Shown here piece by piece: positions 1-10,684 of a stretch of 64,000 nt of DNA (position 1 is the stretch's first letter; the number at the start of each line of letters is the position of its first letter). The notes below the pieces were generated by a model, which was not told the origin of the DNA, ran no database searches, and saw only the letters and a program-made list of their open reading frames with translations. The position numbers and the translations under genes were made by a program. This DNA comes from Fragum whitleyi (Eukaryota; Mollusca; Bivalvia; Cardiida; Cardiidae), in NCBI GenBank assembly GCA_948146395.1, contig OX411547.1, forward strand, positions 55,915,566 through 55,979,565. Direction: 5' to 3'.

Positions 1-240
1 GCTTTCTATTTCTTCAAGATTCTATGAGGCACCAACAAACAAAATTATGTCAGTGAAATCGCGATTTTTCTTTATCTAAATTTATTTTGAATGGCGTTGT
101 TGATTCTATATTTTGCAATGGGCTTGAGCGTTTTTGAATGGTTTTATTGGGTGTTTTGAATTGATGATTGGAGCGCTGAGTGAGCGATTTAGAATGGTTT
201 TGATTGAGGTGAATGTCAATTTCACAAGGTAATCAACTGT
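1..240. mobile_element. Right part of a copy of the palindromic-core MITE family (family M1)
   Basis: The stretch ends with a segment matching the terminal inverted repeat of the M1 family (copies at 16449, 42992, 54803 and elsewhere): GTCAATTTCACAAGG followed by TCAACTG. Inside are the characteristic runs GAGCGCTGAGTGAGCGATTT and GAATGGTTTTG. The left part lies outside the window. Confidence 0.6.
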
Positions 241-374
241 AGTAAGTAAGGTCTTAAAGTACTTTTACACCATCAGGCTACGTTATATTTACAGTAGGTG
301 GCTGTCTACGCTGCTCAATGTTTGCACCTGACGCACATTCAAATTGTTGGAAATGTCACGCACAGGGTCATATG

Positions 375-616
375 TTATGGTTCGCATATATATCCAAAAG
401 TGTCATCACATTCTTTATCGTTAAGGTAGTGATCACAACCGCCCTTATTGAGACGAACACAGTGCTCTTTATGAGGATTATCCGGTTTATCGCTACACCA
501 GAAGTCACTTGACATTGGCATTGCGGTCCCGTCGTTAAATGTCCAGGCACCATCGGCGTAATAGTCAGTAGCGTTGATATTGGATCCTTGCACCCAAAAT
601 CCGATCTTTTGATAAT
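375..616 (-). CDS. Lectin A exon 3 (C-terminal half of C-type lectin domain, stop)
   Basis: Acceptor TTTACAG at 623-617; the stop codon is at 377-375. It carries the long-loop region with KPD, the LND of the second calcium-site strand, and the last three canonical cysteines. No close AATAAA was seen in the 370 bases beyond the stop. Confidence 0.85.
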
Positions 617-3600
617 CTGTAAAGCAAATGTTAGAAAAATTAATTGCGGCATTATTCTACCTCGAGATATGAAGTTACCTTATTGCTAAAATTCAGACTT
701 ATCGAAATTAAGCACTTTTCCTGTTAAATTAATCTAAATTGACAGGATTTTCTTGGAAAGAAAACACAAAATCCCTACATATTTCTTACTAGCACATGGG
801 TATCTCCATTTTATGTACGCAATATGCATCATCAAGATAAAAAACGGACCATACAAATATAAATAACTAAGTATTTTATCCTTACGACGCCGGAGTAAAA
901 TAACTACATTTAAAACCAAAGCACACTGCAGGAATCCTCAAAGAAGTGGATTCATACACAAGTGTGATAAGGTTTTTTGTTTCATTCTTCCATAAACTCA
1001 ACAAATACTCTCTTTATATCTTATAATATCTTCTTCTAACTTACTTGAGCAGTCATTTATTATGGTCCTGATAAACTCCATTTTTACCGCAGTCTCTATT
1101 CTGACAAGTTTGAGCCCATCACTGATGCAAGCATTGTTGGCGGCATCGTATTGAAGTTTGGTTGTTGAAAAACGGACGGGGAAAACGACGTTCTGTAACA
1201 ACGTTTCTGTGCATAGGTTAACTGAAAAAAGAACAAACATATCAGTGACCAGTCACGTGAACAGGGACAATTTGGGGACTACGTAAAATAAATACTTGAA
1301 AAAGAGACTGCTTCTAAACCAGGCCAACCAGAGGTCGAATTTCCAAAATTTCTTTCACGGGAAGGTAGATTTATTTCTCTAGATTTAGAATATTAGTAAA
1401 GTGCGCAACGTTTCGACCCTGGTCAGTCTGTGCAATCCGCGCAGTCTGACAAGGGTCGACACTTTACGCACTTCCCAGATGGTTCCTTTTCGCGTGACGG
1501 GTCACATTCCTTAGAAATCTACTCTTTTTTCTATAGCGAACAGCCACCATGGATGACGTTTTTAAAATTCAAACTCTATTTCTTGTTTCTACGTATAAAC
1601 TTGATTACCTTTGCAATATAATTAGGTGCGATGGCATCTAATTATATTGCAAAGGTAATCGTGTTTATACGTAGAAACAAAAAAATAGAGTTTGAATTTT
1701 TCTGTGAGAGAAAGAAGTTGTTTCAAAGTCTTTTTGTTACGAGTAGATATCTTCGTTGATGAAAAAAAATCTGCCCTGCGTTCAGGATGAAAAACGTTAG
1801 CGAAGCGCTTTCGAGATGATACTTCCCTTTGCACGTATGTACACGTGCAAAGCGGGGCATCATCTCAAAGCGCTCGCGAAACGCTTTAACATTCTGAAAT
1901 CAGGGCAGATTATCTATTGAAAACAGCCCTGCGTTCAGGATGAAAACGTTAGCGAAGCGCTTTCGAGATGATGCCTCGCTTTGCACGTATGTACACGTGC
2001 AAAGCGGGGCATCATCTCAAAGCGCTCGCGAAACACTTTTACATCTTGATCACAGGGCAGATTATGAGACGTCGCAGCGAACTGAACCATAAAGTGTGAC
2101 GTAATTTGACGTTATTTTTGCAGCGTAGAATTGGAGAAAAAACAAACGCGTTTCATTTAAAACAACCATATGCCATATTCTGAATTATATCAAAAGAGGT
2201 GATTAAAAATGTGAATAACTATCATGTTCAGTGGTGTATAAAATATTTTCAGAGTGAAGAACCTCAAAACCAATATTATATTAACAAAGGCATTGAGTTT
2301 ACGACAAACTAAAAAAGCTATATAAAAAAGATAAAATATTTGGTACTGTTGGTCTTCCTATACTATAAACTCGCCAAAACCGAGAATTTGCCGATTTGTA
2401 TTTAATTTTTCTGTCGATTATTTCGAAATAATTGATTAAATGTGAAACGCGCAATGGAAAACGTCATTAAAATGAGAAAGCGTCACATTTTTTCAGACGT
2501 TTTAAACGTCCTCGTACTCTGCGTTTATTTCACAAAATATAAATTGTTATATATTTTTGAAAATAATTGACTGACCATTTTTTCTAGTCCAATTTTTATT
2601 TGATTTAATCGATATTTAATAAGATTTTTGTAAATCCTCGCAAAAATGGTGCGAAAAAAATGACGTTCTTTCAAAAAGCGTGACATTTTTTCAGACTTTT
2701 TCACGCGAAAATTTTGTATTGAATTAAGACACGAAAATAAACCAAAATTCAAATTAAAGAAATAAAAACCTGACCATTTTTTTAAAATGTGTTTGACAAT
2801 TTCCTTTATTTTGTATGATTATTTATACGTTGAAATTTTCAGTCGTTATTTTTTGCTTCATTTTTAGCAGCGTTACACTTTCCGCTTTTTTATTTATGTG
2901 AAGAGATTATCGCAAAATTTTATCGGAAACTTTCAAAATTCATACTGCATAAGGACTAGTATTCTAGGTAATTGTGTGTAAAATTTTACGATGATAAAAG
3001 GCGTATCCGCAATTTTATGACATTTTGAACATGCATTGAAAGACAAGCATGTTACGCGTTACACGCATTTTTCAGGCGATTTTTCTTATAATAAACTCGA
3101 AAATATTTTTCATTTACAGCCATGGATATCAGAATTTAGTGTCTATAATATAGAGCTATTCAATTGATTTAAAATGATGTACAATGATGTGCTGTTTCAG
3201 TCTATACAACGATTTTATTTTTAAAATTAAACAAACATATGACCGATTTTCATAAAATAGCACGGCAATACTGCGACGTCTCTATTTATTGAAAACAGCC
3301 CTGCATTCAGGATGTCAACGTCACCGAAGCGCTTTCGAAATGATACCTCGCTTTGCACGTATGTACACGTGCAAAGCAGGGTATCACCTCAAAGCGCTCG
3401 CGGAAGGTTTTTACATCTTGAACACAGGGCTGGTGTCAAGGTAAAATCTTAAGTATTAACACTGATCCATGTTCTTCAACAAGGCCCCCGTCATTTTATA
3501 AAAGTTAGGCCTATACCCATAGATGAAATATTGACCGAAAAATATTTTAAACCAATCAGGCTTGTTGTTTCAAATGTTTCAATTGAAACAGCAATCCCGA

Positions 3601-4737
3601 GGTGCGTTTGGCAGGATAAGATGAAACATCCCACTAAAGAAGATTTTTGAGACGTCATAAAAAACGATTTTCAATGTTATGAGCGAAAACATTCTGTGTC
3701 GCCAAGACTACTAATAAAAGTCAATACCGATCAATTTCGACTTTCTCTTTAGAATTCTTAAGATTCAAATGTAAAAGCTTAAAAAATCTCGATCCGAGGA
3801 CATTCGAATCTCCCCCTAACAAACATATCTCAGATTGGGAGAAATTAATCTCCGGTTGGTTAGTTTAAACTTTAAACCTATTTATTTACATCAATTGTGA
3901 AACAAGTTCTTACAACTTAAATTAATCCCTCTCGATTCTGCTTCCTAGAAAATTCACCGGTACTCGCGCCGAATATTTCGGCCAATGAAAGAACCAAGAT
4001 CGATAGCCGCTGCAGGGAATCGAACTCAGGACCGTTGGGACAAGAGGCCGACGTGCTACCACTAGACCGAGGACACACCACCTCCCGGTTAAAAATAGTC
4101 AATGTTTATCTTTTATGCTATCTTTTTAAACCATGCTACTCTCGGATTTATCTATAACTGATTTCGGATATGATTCAAATTTTGTACACTAATTAATTGC
4201 ATCGATGATTTATATCAAAGAAAACTTCAAAAGTTAATCTAGGGTGAATCTTACTACACTATAAAACCAACAGCCCTGCGTTCAGAAATACAAAACGGTG
4301 AAAACTATCTGTCATTTTTACCCCGCTCCACTCGCAATTGCGCGTGAAAAGCGGGGTATAATTGGCAACCAGTTGGCACCGTTTTGTCATCCTGTGGGTA
4401 GGACAGGCTACTTACCATTGTTCACATTATTACTATACATTTTCCACCCAGTATTTGGCAATGCCACTGTACCGTCACTTTCAATGCTATTGTACTGTTC
4501 ACATTCACCAAGATCTTTGTTATATCCAAAAGCAACACAATTACTATCTACAGTACACAGCGTACTGCAACTAACTTTGGACACCGTTGTAAAAGAGCTC
4601 ATAATATTTCCTATATATCGAATGTTCAAATCTTGTATTATGATATATGAATCATAGCTGAGAGTACCGAACGACCCAACAATTAGAATAGCATTAGATA
4701 ACAAAAACACAAATATAAATTGTTTTTGAATCAACAT
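375..4737 (-). CDS. Lectin A: secreted PAN/apple-like + C-type lectin protein, three exons, complete
   Basis: Spliced gene, join of 4737-4416, 1221-1045 and 616-375 on the minus strand; 741 nt, 246 residues plus stop. Residues 1-22 form a hydrophobic signal peptide. Residues about 25-107 resemble a short PAN/apple domain with C57, C61, C67 and C79 and the segment NCVAFGYN. Residues about 111-245 are a C-type lectin domain: WTFNDG at 191-196, WC at 206, HCV at 218, LND at 231-233 and a terminal YICEP. The triplet that normally sets sugar choice (EPN or QPD) is KPD at 210-212. N181 is an N-glycosylation sequon (NAT). Both junctions are phase 1, with GTAAGT donors and pyrimidine-rich acceptors, and the joined length is a multiple of three. 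The family usually binds glycans on cell or microbial surfaces; the ligand here is unknown. Start: first ATG before the signal peptide. Confidence 0.85.
1045..1221 (-). CDS. Lectin A exon 2 (N-terminal half of C-type lectin domain)
   Basis: The acceptor is a T-rich tract ending in CAG at 1224-1222. The donor GTAAGT begins at 1044. Entry and exit are both phase 1. It encodes the first lectin-fold helices, with the conserved ACISDG and LVRIE segments and a cysteine just before the exon end. Confidence 0.85.
1245..1505. mobile_element. MITE with GTGACCxGTCACG termini (family M2), intron 1 of lectin A
   Basis: The left end GTGACCAGTCACGTGAA and the right end, read in reverse as GTGACCCGTCACGCGAA, are inverted repeats. 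Between them lie paired segments containing CAGTCTGTGCA and CGCGCAGTCTG. Another copy with similar ends is at 38841-39069, and single ends occur at 37850 and 21315. The left end lies only 24 bases upstream of the exon 2 acceptor of lectin A. Confidence 0.6.
1568..1695. repeat. Near-perfect hairpin with arms of about 57 bp
   Basis: Positions 1568-1624 are the reverse complement of 1638-1695 with few mismatches. The loop is about 13 bases (GGTGCGATGGCATC). The arms contain TTTCTACGTATAAAC and TTGCAATATAATTA. No coding potential is visible. Confidence 0.8.
1771..1908. repeat. Foldback element F1, copy 1
   Basis: 138-bp inverted repeat starting CTGCCCTGCGTTCAGGATG and ending with the matching reverse complement around CAGGGCAG. 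The centre is a hairpin on TTTGCACGTATGTACACGTGC, flanked by AAGCGCTTTCGAGATGAT and its complement. Followed by a 15-base spacer and copy 2. Confidence 0.8.
1924..2060. repeat. Foldback element F1, copy 2
   Basis: 137-bp copy of the foldback at 1771-1908, in the same orientation and separated from it by 15 bases. Ends are CAGCCCTGCG and CAGGGCAG. The hairpin centre is again GCACGTATGTACACGTGC. Confidence 0.8.
2066..3282. mobile_element. 1.2-kb non-autonomous DNA element with 12-bp terminal inverted repeats
   Basis: It starts GAGACGTCGCAG (2066-2077) and ends CTGCGACGTCTC (3271-3282), exact inverted repeats. The interior is AT-rich with no sizeable ORF and has recurring CGTCACATTTTTTCAGACG-like and GCGTTACAC segments. 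It sits in the short spacer between two copies of foldback F1. The spacer bases suggest a short target duplication (TAT on both sides). Superfamily not assigned. Confidence 0.65.
3296..3432. repeat. Foldback element F1, copy 3
   Basis: 137-bp copy of F1 with ends CAGCCCTGCA and CACAGGGCTG. It is the third member of the local tandem array, displaced from copy 2 by the 1.2-kb element at 2066-3282. Confidence 0.8.
3885..4078 (-). mobile_element. tRNA-derived SINE, minus strand
   Basis: Read on the minus strand, the head has an A-box-like TCTAGTGGTAGCACG and a B box GAGTTCGATTCCC at tRNA spacing. A short body with TTGGTTCTTTCATTGGCCG follows and runs out into an AT-rich tail. The acceptor stem does not pair as in a real tRNA, so this is a retroposon. 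It lies in intron 1 of lectin A. Confidence 0.65.
4270..4395. repeat. Diverged copy of foldback F1
   Basis: It starts CAGCCCTGCGTTCAG. The centre is an inverted repeat on ACCCCGCTCCACTCG / GCGCGTGAAAAGCGGGGT, and the sequence ends near TTTTGTCATCCTG. Its last bases lie about 20 bases from the lectin A exon 1 donor. Confidence 0.6.
4416..4737 (-). CDS. Lectin A exon 1 (signal peptide and PAN/apple-like domain)
   Basis: ATG at 4737-4735. The exon ends at 4416 before a consensus GTAAGT donor, leaving one base of the split codon (phase 1). It encodes the leader and the C-x3-C-x5-C-x11-C cysteine pattern shared with lectins B and C. Confidence 0.85.
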
Positions 4738-6517
4738 TGTTGCGTTCTATGCCATGATTTTCATTTAGTTGTTGCTTACGCATCTACACTATTTTTTTTA
4801 CATGAATCAATTTTATCGCTTACGGGAATTAGTAATAATAATAAAGTTCATAATGAATCCCAATCATATGTAATATAACCCATTTCAGTCATTGGTATAA
4901 ATTATCAAATTGGCACAGGCTAAAACCTATGTAAATATATAAAATATATTTAAAATCAAAAATATTTCCAAAAGTTTAACAAAAGAATCAAAACAAATAT
5001 GTGATGTTTATTTGTTTACCAATGAGATTATCTGAAAATCCAACCTACATAACCTCACGACGATTCCGCATCGCTACAAATGACGTAATGCATGATTGTG
5101 AAGAAAACTTATAAGCACTCATCTGAAAGGCAATACAATGATCGGTTATGTTTTTGTTCACTCGCCCGTAATCTCCCATAATGGTTCTTTTATTCCCCAT
5201 GCTTTGACTGCTGCTTGAAACATCAGCATTATCGATACTTTAGTTCATAAAAAAGAGAATTGTTCCATTACCAAAGATCAACTGCACTGGCAGTTTACTG
5301 AATGGAAGAAAATCGCTTATTTGGATCCCCTTGAATTTCGTCTTAAATATGGCTACCAGGTTAAATCTAAAATTCTGAGTATTTTATGGCTAGTGGGCTA
5401 GTCAAATGCCGTATTTATAGCTTACAAAACTAAACATCAGCCTTATTGCAAACAAAATGTCGCTACTACAGCTCTTCTCCAAAAAGCTGTACCTGTTTAG
5501 CTCGAGTAAGAACGATGGGTCTTTGCTATACTACCCATCTAATGAAAAGCGACCATCTGGGAAATTCGAAAACTATCGGTTTGTTAAGACTGCGCCGCAC
5601 TTGCAGGCCTACCAGTCGAAATCCTTGTTTTTTACTAGATTTCCTCACTCGAGAGTATATTTTTCCACCTTCCCACATCCTTACATTTGATATGAGAATA
5701 GTGCACTTCACCTTTATCGAATATCTTTTTCTTTCTTTTTTTGAATATTTTTACCAAATTCGTAGGTGGCCCTTTTTGTGTGACGCGTTAAATACAACTG
5801 TATGCTACTTTCAAACCAAAATTGAAAAAAAAAAAAAAAGATAAGACAGAACCTGTCCGCATTAAGCTTGTTCATCGTGTTTTGACTACCATTGGGAAGC
5901 AACGCCATTATCGACGTATTTGTTCATATAAAGCCCACCATTCATATCTTCCGACTGCGCTGTTAATTTACTGAATGAGAGTTAATGCAGGAAGCCACAA
6001 TGATTTTTATCATGTTGTAAATCATTGATAGAGCGTTTACATTTGTTTTCACTTACCGGTAGTTGACAAGGTATGATTGAAAACAATACATCACAACACG
6101 ATGTAATGCATTGTATTGCATTGTTTGTTTTTTTTTATTTTTGTTGTTGTATTGTAGTGAATGTATCGGTGAAGGTAACCAAACCTTCGTACCCACTGTA
6201 GCTCTGAGATTTGATCATCCATTGACGCTATGTTCGTGTATATTGACGTTTTTCTGGCTTATATTTAATAAACAAAACAAAAATTGCAGATTTCATAATT
6301 CAAGAGACACATTATATGTGCAAAATTCTAGAAACGAATGAATTTTGTTAGGTCTATGACCTTGAGTTGCGACCTTAACCATTAGGCTCTATTAAATTTC
6401 TTTCAAACTGCATGTCTGCTCAAGATGTAGATTTTTTTCTAAAATCCATTCATAAATATATAAAAAATTAACTCGACAAATTCGGGTGAACCAACAAACC
6501 AAACGAATACACACCCC

Positions 6518-6575
6518 ACTCACCAACCAACCAACCAACCAACCGACCGACCGACCGACCGAACGACCGAACGCC
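6518..6575. repeat. Tetranucleotide microsatellite (CCAA)n then (CCGA)n
   Basis: Runs of CAAC/CCAA pass into runs of CGAC/CCGA with a few interruptions. It produces a low-complexity SVGRLVG-type reading on the minus strand that is not a gene. Confidence 0.8.
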
Positions 6576-7059
6576 AGACCGACCTACCTTCCTACCTACC
6601 AACTTACCCTTGTATGGATGAATCCGGAATATCTGTGCTTTGGCAAGAGGTATAGACATTGATCAGCCTGTACATCTGTGCATGTTTATCATAGTCTATA
6701 CCAACTTTTTTTTTAAATCTGGAAAATATCGATAATTATTTTTCAAAAAAAAAAAAAAACAATAATAATAAATAAATAAATAAATACTGGCTCAAATTCA
6801 GTGCATCCATTCTTTTTGGCAACTGTACTTTAATAACGCAATTTTACACAGGCTTTTATCCGGCACGAGAAATGTTACAGACATCGCCTAAATCTTACCC
6901 CACAGAAAGACATTCTTTGGCTCTGTGGTTAGAACGTTGGTTCGTAAACATGATCTTTTTCATCTTTATTTTCAGTGTGGATTCGACATTTTTCAGAGTT
7001 TAGTAAGATGACGGAGTTGAATGTCACCGGAGCAGTTTATATCACGAGTGAACAACAAA

Positions 7060-7370
7060 AGGTATATTTTCGCAACGATTGAAAATATAGCTTTTGTTGT
7101 TCACGAAATCAAATATAAATCGATCTCTTTCGAAAAAACAATCGATTTTACCATTTCTTTAGTTATTTTACAGGTGATTGCTATGCAACAATAACATTCA
7201 TTTATTGGGCTCGAATAAAATAACGTCACATAGGGTAAAATGAACGAAAGCGGGATGTAAGTTTGTGATTTCACTTGTTGGGCGGTAGAGTTATCAAATG
7301 ATATTCCATCGATATTTCTCAATAATCCACCAAAATCATTTAAGAATATATATTTTTTCACAATACTTAG
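7060..7370. mobile_element. CRE-bearing MITE (family M3), diverged copy
   Basis: Matches the M3 copies at 20068, 52622 and 53316. It has the TATAGCTTTTGTTGTTCACGAA core, then AATCGATC, TGATTGCTATGCAA and a terminal segment resembling CGATAAACCACCGAAAAG. The TGACGTCA sites are eroded here. Confidence 0.55.
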
Positions 7371-7588
7371 AATTTTAAAACGAATGAAGTGCGCTTTCTT
7401 ACCCAGTTATATTGACATATCGCCTGTCAGCATGTCTTTCGTATAGCAAATAAATGAAAAATCGACACGATTTGCGTTTTTGAAAAATGCCCACCGAGAA
7501 ACCTGAATGATAAGACTTGGAACAGTTTGGAAATTTTGGTAAACAATGTAATCATACAATGCAAACAAAAATAGCATTTATCAATGTT

Positions 7589-7722
7589 ACAGTTAAAAAC
7601 ATCGTATAATTGGCACTCATTCCGATCAAATTCATTCTTAATCATTCACTCAGCGCTCCATTAATTCATTCCAAACACGCACTCAAATCGATCAAAAACG
7701 CTCCAAATTCATTAGGATTTAT
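7589..7722. mobile_element. Left half of an M1 MITE, cut at the edge of the minisatellite tract
   Basis: It starts ACAGTTAAAAACATCGT and contains CACTCATTCCGATCAAA and ACTCAAATCGATCAAAAACG, as in the left half of the complete copy at 16449. It stops abruptly where the GCAGCATGAT repeats begin. The other half was not found at the far edge of that tract. Confidence 0.6.
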
Positions 7723-7727
7723 TATTC

Positions 7728-10680
7728 ACCGCAGCATGATATCAAATATTCTGAGAAGCAAGATAAAAAGTTTCCACGCATTGTGAAAAATCGCTTTCCA
7801 TGCAGCATGTTAAAATATTTTTCCTGCTTCATGATAGAAAGTATTCCCCGCAGCACGATAAAAAAATACCGGTAACACGATAAAAAAAAACATTCCTACA
7901 GCATGATAAGATATTATCCCTGTAGCATGATAAAAAAGTTCCTGCAGCACGATGAACAATTTTACACCAGAGCATGATAACAAAATTTGCGGCCTGATAA
8001 AATCCATGAAACTTGATTAAAGAAATTTCCTGAACGTTGCTAAAAAATTCTCCGCAGCTTGTGAAATAATTTAACATTTCCCCCGCATCAAAATAAAAAC
8101 TTCCTCGAAGCATATTTAAACTTTTCCCGTAGCATGTTGAAAAGAATCCCCGCAGCAAGGTTAAACATTATCTGCAGCAAATAATAGAATTTACTCAACA
8201 GCATTATGAGTAAAAATCCATGCAGCATGATAGAAAAAAAATTGCCGAAGAAAGTAAAAAACTGTTTCCCTGTGGCCTAAAAAAAAAGAATTCTTGAAAC
8301 GTAATAAAAAATGTTCCATGTACGTTGATTCTTTTTTTTTTTTTTATCCACAGCTTGATCAAAAGTTCACACACATCATATTAAATCATTTTCCCCGCAG
8401 CATGATAAGAAAATATCCCTTAAGTATTATACAAAATTCTACTCAGCATGAAAAAAATTCCCGCATCATAATAAATGATTTTCCAAGCAGCATGATAGAA
8501 TTTTCTCCACAGGATGATTAAAAGAGTTCTCTGCAGCATACGGGGCGTGTTGGAACCTTGACCCTCAAAATTCTGAAATATTTTTTTGTGATCCCTTTAA
8601 ATTTCCTCAAACGGGTCAAAAATGTCATTTGGACGCCCTTGGTAGAATTTTCTATGGGTCTAAACAGGGTTTTAGAATTCAATTTTTTGTACATTTAGGA
8701 ATGTCATAAAACAATAGCTTATTTCATATTTTGACTGGAAAAGCCAATTGACGATGCGAGAGCATAAAAAATACCCTCATTTTGTACAGTCACCATGAAG
8801 AAAAACTTTCAAGGCTGCATAACAAAAAATCATTCATGGAACATTATTAAATATCCCAAACCGCATGATGAATTTTTGGAAGCAAACAAGATTTATACTT
8901 TTACCAGCAGCCTAACAAAAATTTTGGCTGGGGCATAAAAAAAAATCGCCACATTTTTTTTTTCAACGAAACATAAAAACAAATTTCTCTACGGCATGAG
9001 AAAGAAAAAAAACCTTAAGCAAGATAAAATATTTTGTCCTCAGAGTGAATAAAAGAATTCCCCCGCTGAAGATAATAAAAGAAAATCCCACGCAGCATGA
9101 TAAAAAAATGCCCTGTAGCATGACAAAAAAATTCATGCAGCATGACAAAAAAAATGAATGAATAAAATAAATTCCCGTAGCACGATAAAAAATTTGCATG
9201 CAGCCTGACAGAGAGAAATTTGCCATAGCATTTATAAAATGTTTCCCTTCAGCTTGAAAAAAATCCCAAAGTAAAAAAAGAATTGATAATTAAAATACCC
9301 TGCAGCATAATTAAATATTTCCCCACAGCATGATACAAAAAGTTCCCTGCAGTAGAAAAATTGAAAATAAATCCCCAAAGCATGGTAAAAAATTCCTTGT
9401 TTTGCCCGTAGGGTGATAAAAAACATTCTATGCAGCATGTTAGTAAGAAAAATGACCACTACATAAATAAAAAATGTTTTCTTGCAGCTTGAAAAAAAAA
9501 AAATCCCTGAAACATGATAAAACATTTTCTCTGAAGGTTGATTATAAAATTCTCCGCAGTATGATAAAAAAGATATCCTTACAGTATAACAAAATATTTT
9601 CCGTCAGCTTGATACAACGATTTCCCTGCAGTTTAATAAAAAAATCTCCACAGCATGATAGAAAAACCCCTGAAGCATAATAGAAATTTACCCCACAGTA
9701 TGATAAAGTTTTTCCTGCAAAATGGTAGAAAAAATTTATTGATGCATGATTAAATTAGATTTCTTGTTGCGTGATTAAGAGCATTCCCGCAGGTAAATAA
9801 AAAAACTTGTTTGCCTACAAGATAATCAATGAAATTCCCCGCAGCATGATAATTTTTGTTTCCGCCAGCTTGTTAAAAGAGTTTCGACGGAGCATAATAA
9901 GAAAAATTCATAGAACCATGAAAAAAAATTCCCAACAGCATTATGAAGATTTTCTTTGATAACATTTTTTTACAAACAACATTAAAAAATATCCCCGAAG
10001 CATAATGAAAAATTTACCCAGCAGCATGATCAAACATTTTCCCGTAGCATTATAAAGAAAATTCAAATTAGCTGCATTCCCTGCATCAGGATTGAAAATT
10101 ATTCCCTGGGCATGACATTTTTTATCTACAATATAATGAAAACATTCCCTGCAGTATGGTAAAAAAACTCTCAGCAAAATGAGATTTTTCTCTGCAGCAT
10201 GAAAGAAAAACCCAAACAGCATCATATCTGTTTTTACTTGTAGTATGATGAGAAATTTTCTCCTCCCGGCAGCGTGATAAAATATTTTTCCTGCAGCTAG
10301 ATAAAGAATTTTCCCCGCAATATGAAAGGAAATCTTCCAAACAGCATGATAGAAAAAATTACCTACACCATGATAAAAAATTGCCTTCAGCAGGATAGAA
10401 ATTTTACCCTCAGAAAAAAAAAATAAATAAAAATCCAGCAGGAATGTAAAAAATCATGCATCATGATAGAAAATTTCCCAGCAACATGATAAAATTTTAC
10501 CTGTAGCATGATAAAAGATTTTCTTGCATCATGATAAAAATATCTCTCAGCATGATAAAGAAAATTCCACAGTATGATAAAAAAAATCCGTGCAGCATGA
10601 TGAAAGATTTCCCCGCAGCGTGATAAAATATTTTCCCTGTAGCATAATTGAAAAAATTCCCGCAGCATGGTTAAATTTTA
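7728..10680 (+). repeat. Degenerate minisatellite, left arm (core GCAGCATGAT)
   Basis: Dozens of copies of a unit of roughly 22-32 bp: CCCC-GCAGCATGAT-A(n)-TTT. Core and spacer vary from copy to copy but all have the same orientation. The tract is AT-rich with regularly spaced C-rich steps. Open frames here translate to repeating I/M-L-x-G-x-F-F patterns and are artefacts. A different sequence (about 8540-8800) interrupts the arm. Confidence 0.85.
8540..8800 (+). repeat. Non-minisatellite insert, inverse partner of 11350-11460
   Basis: This block lacks the GCAGCATGAT unit. Its first part (ACCCTCAAAATTCTGAAAT to about 8690) is recognisably the reverse complement of the block at 11350-11460, with shared order of segments (GGGTCAAAAATGTCATTTGGA against the complement of TCGAAATGACGTTTGTGACCC). 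Confidence 0.65.
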
Positions 10681-10684
10681 CAGG

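Larger units (their letters stand above)
4738..7588. other. Intergenic DNA upstream of lectin A; no gene seen
   Basis: No supported gene. It contains M2-like ends (for example CCCTTTTTGTGTGACGCG near 5770), homopolymer A/T tracts, a four-base microsatellite at about 6520-6570 and part of a CRE-bearing MITE at about 7060-7370. The promoter of lectin A should lie just above 4738, but I could not define it. Confidence 0.5.

Noticed and set aside
368..652. 94-codon minus-strand ORF over lectin A exon 3
   Set aside because: Out-of-frame shadow of the lectin exon; it runs through the splice acceptor.
4298..4657. 119-codon plus-strand ORF
   Set aside because: It is antisense to lectin A exon 1, which has a signal peptide, family cysteines and a consensus donor.
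6468..6659. 63-codon ORF with SVGRLVG repeats
   Set aside because: Translation of the (CCAA)n/(CCGA)n microsatellite.
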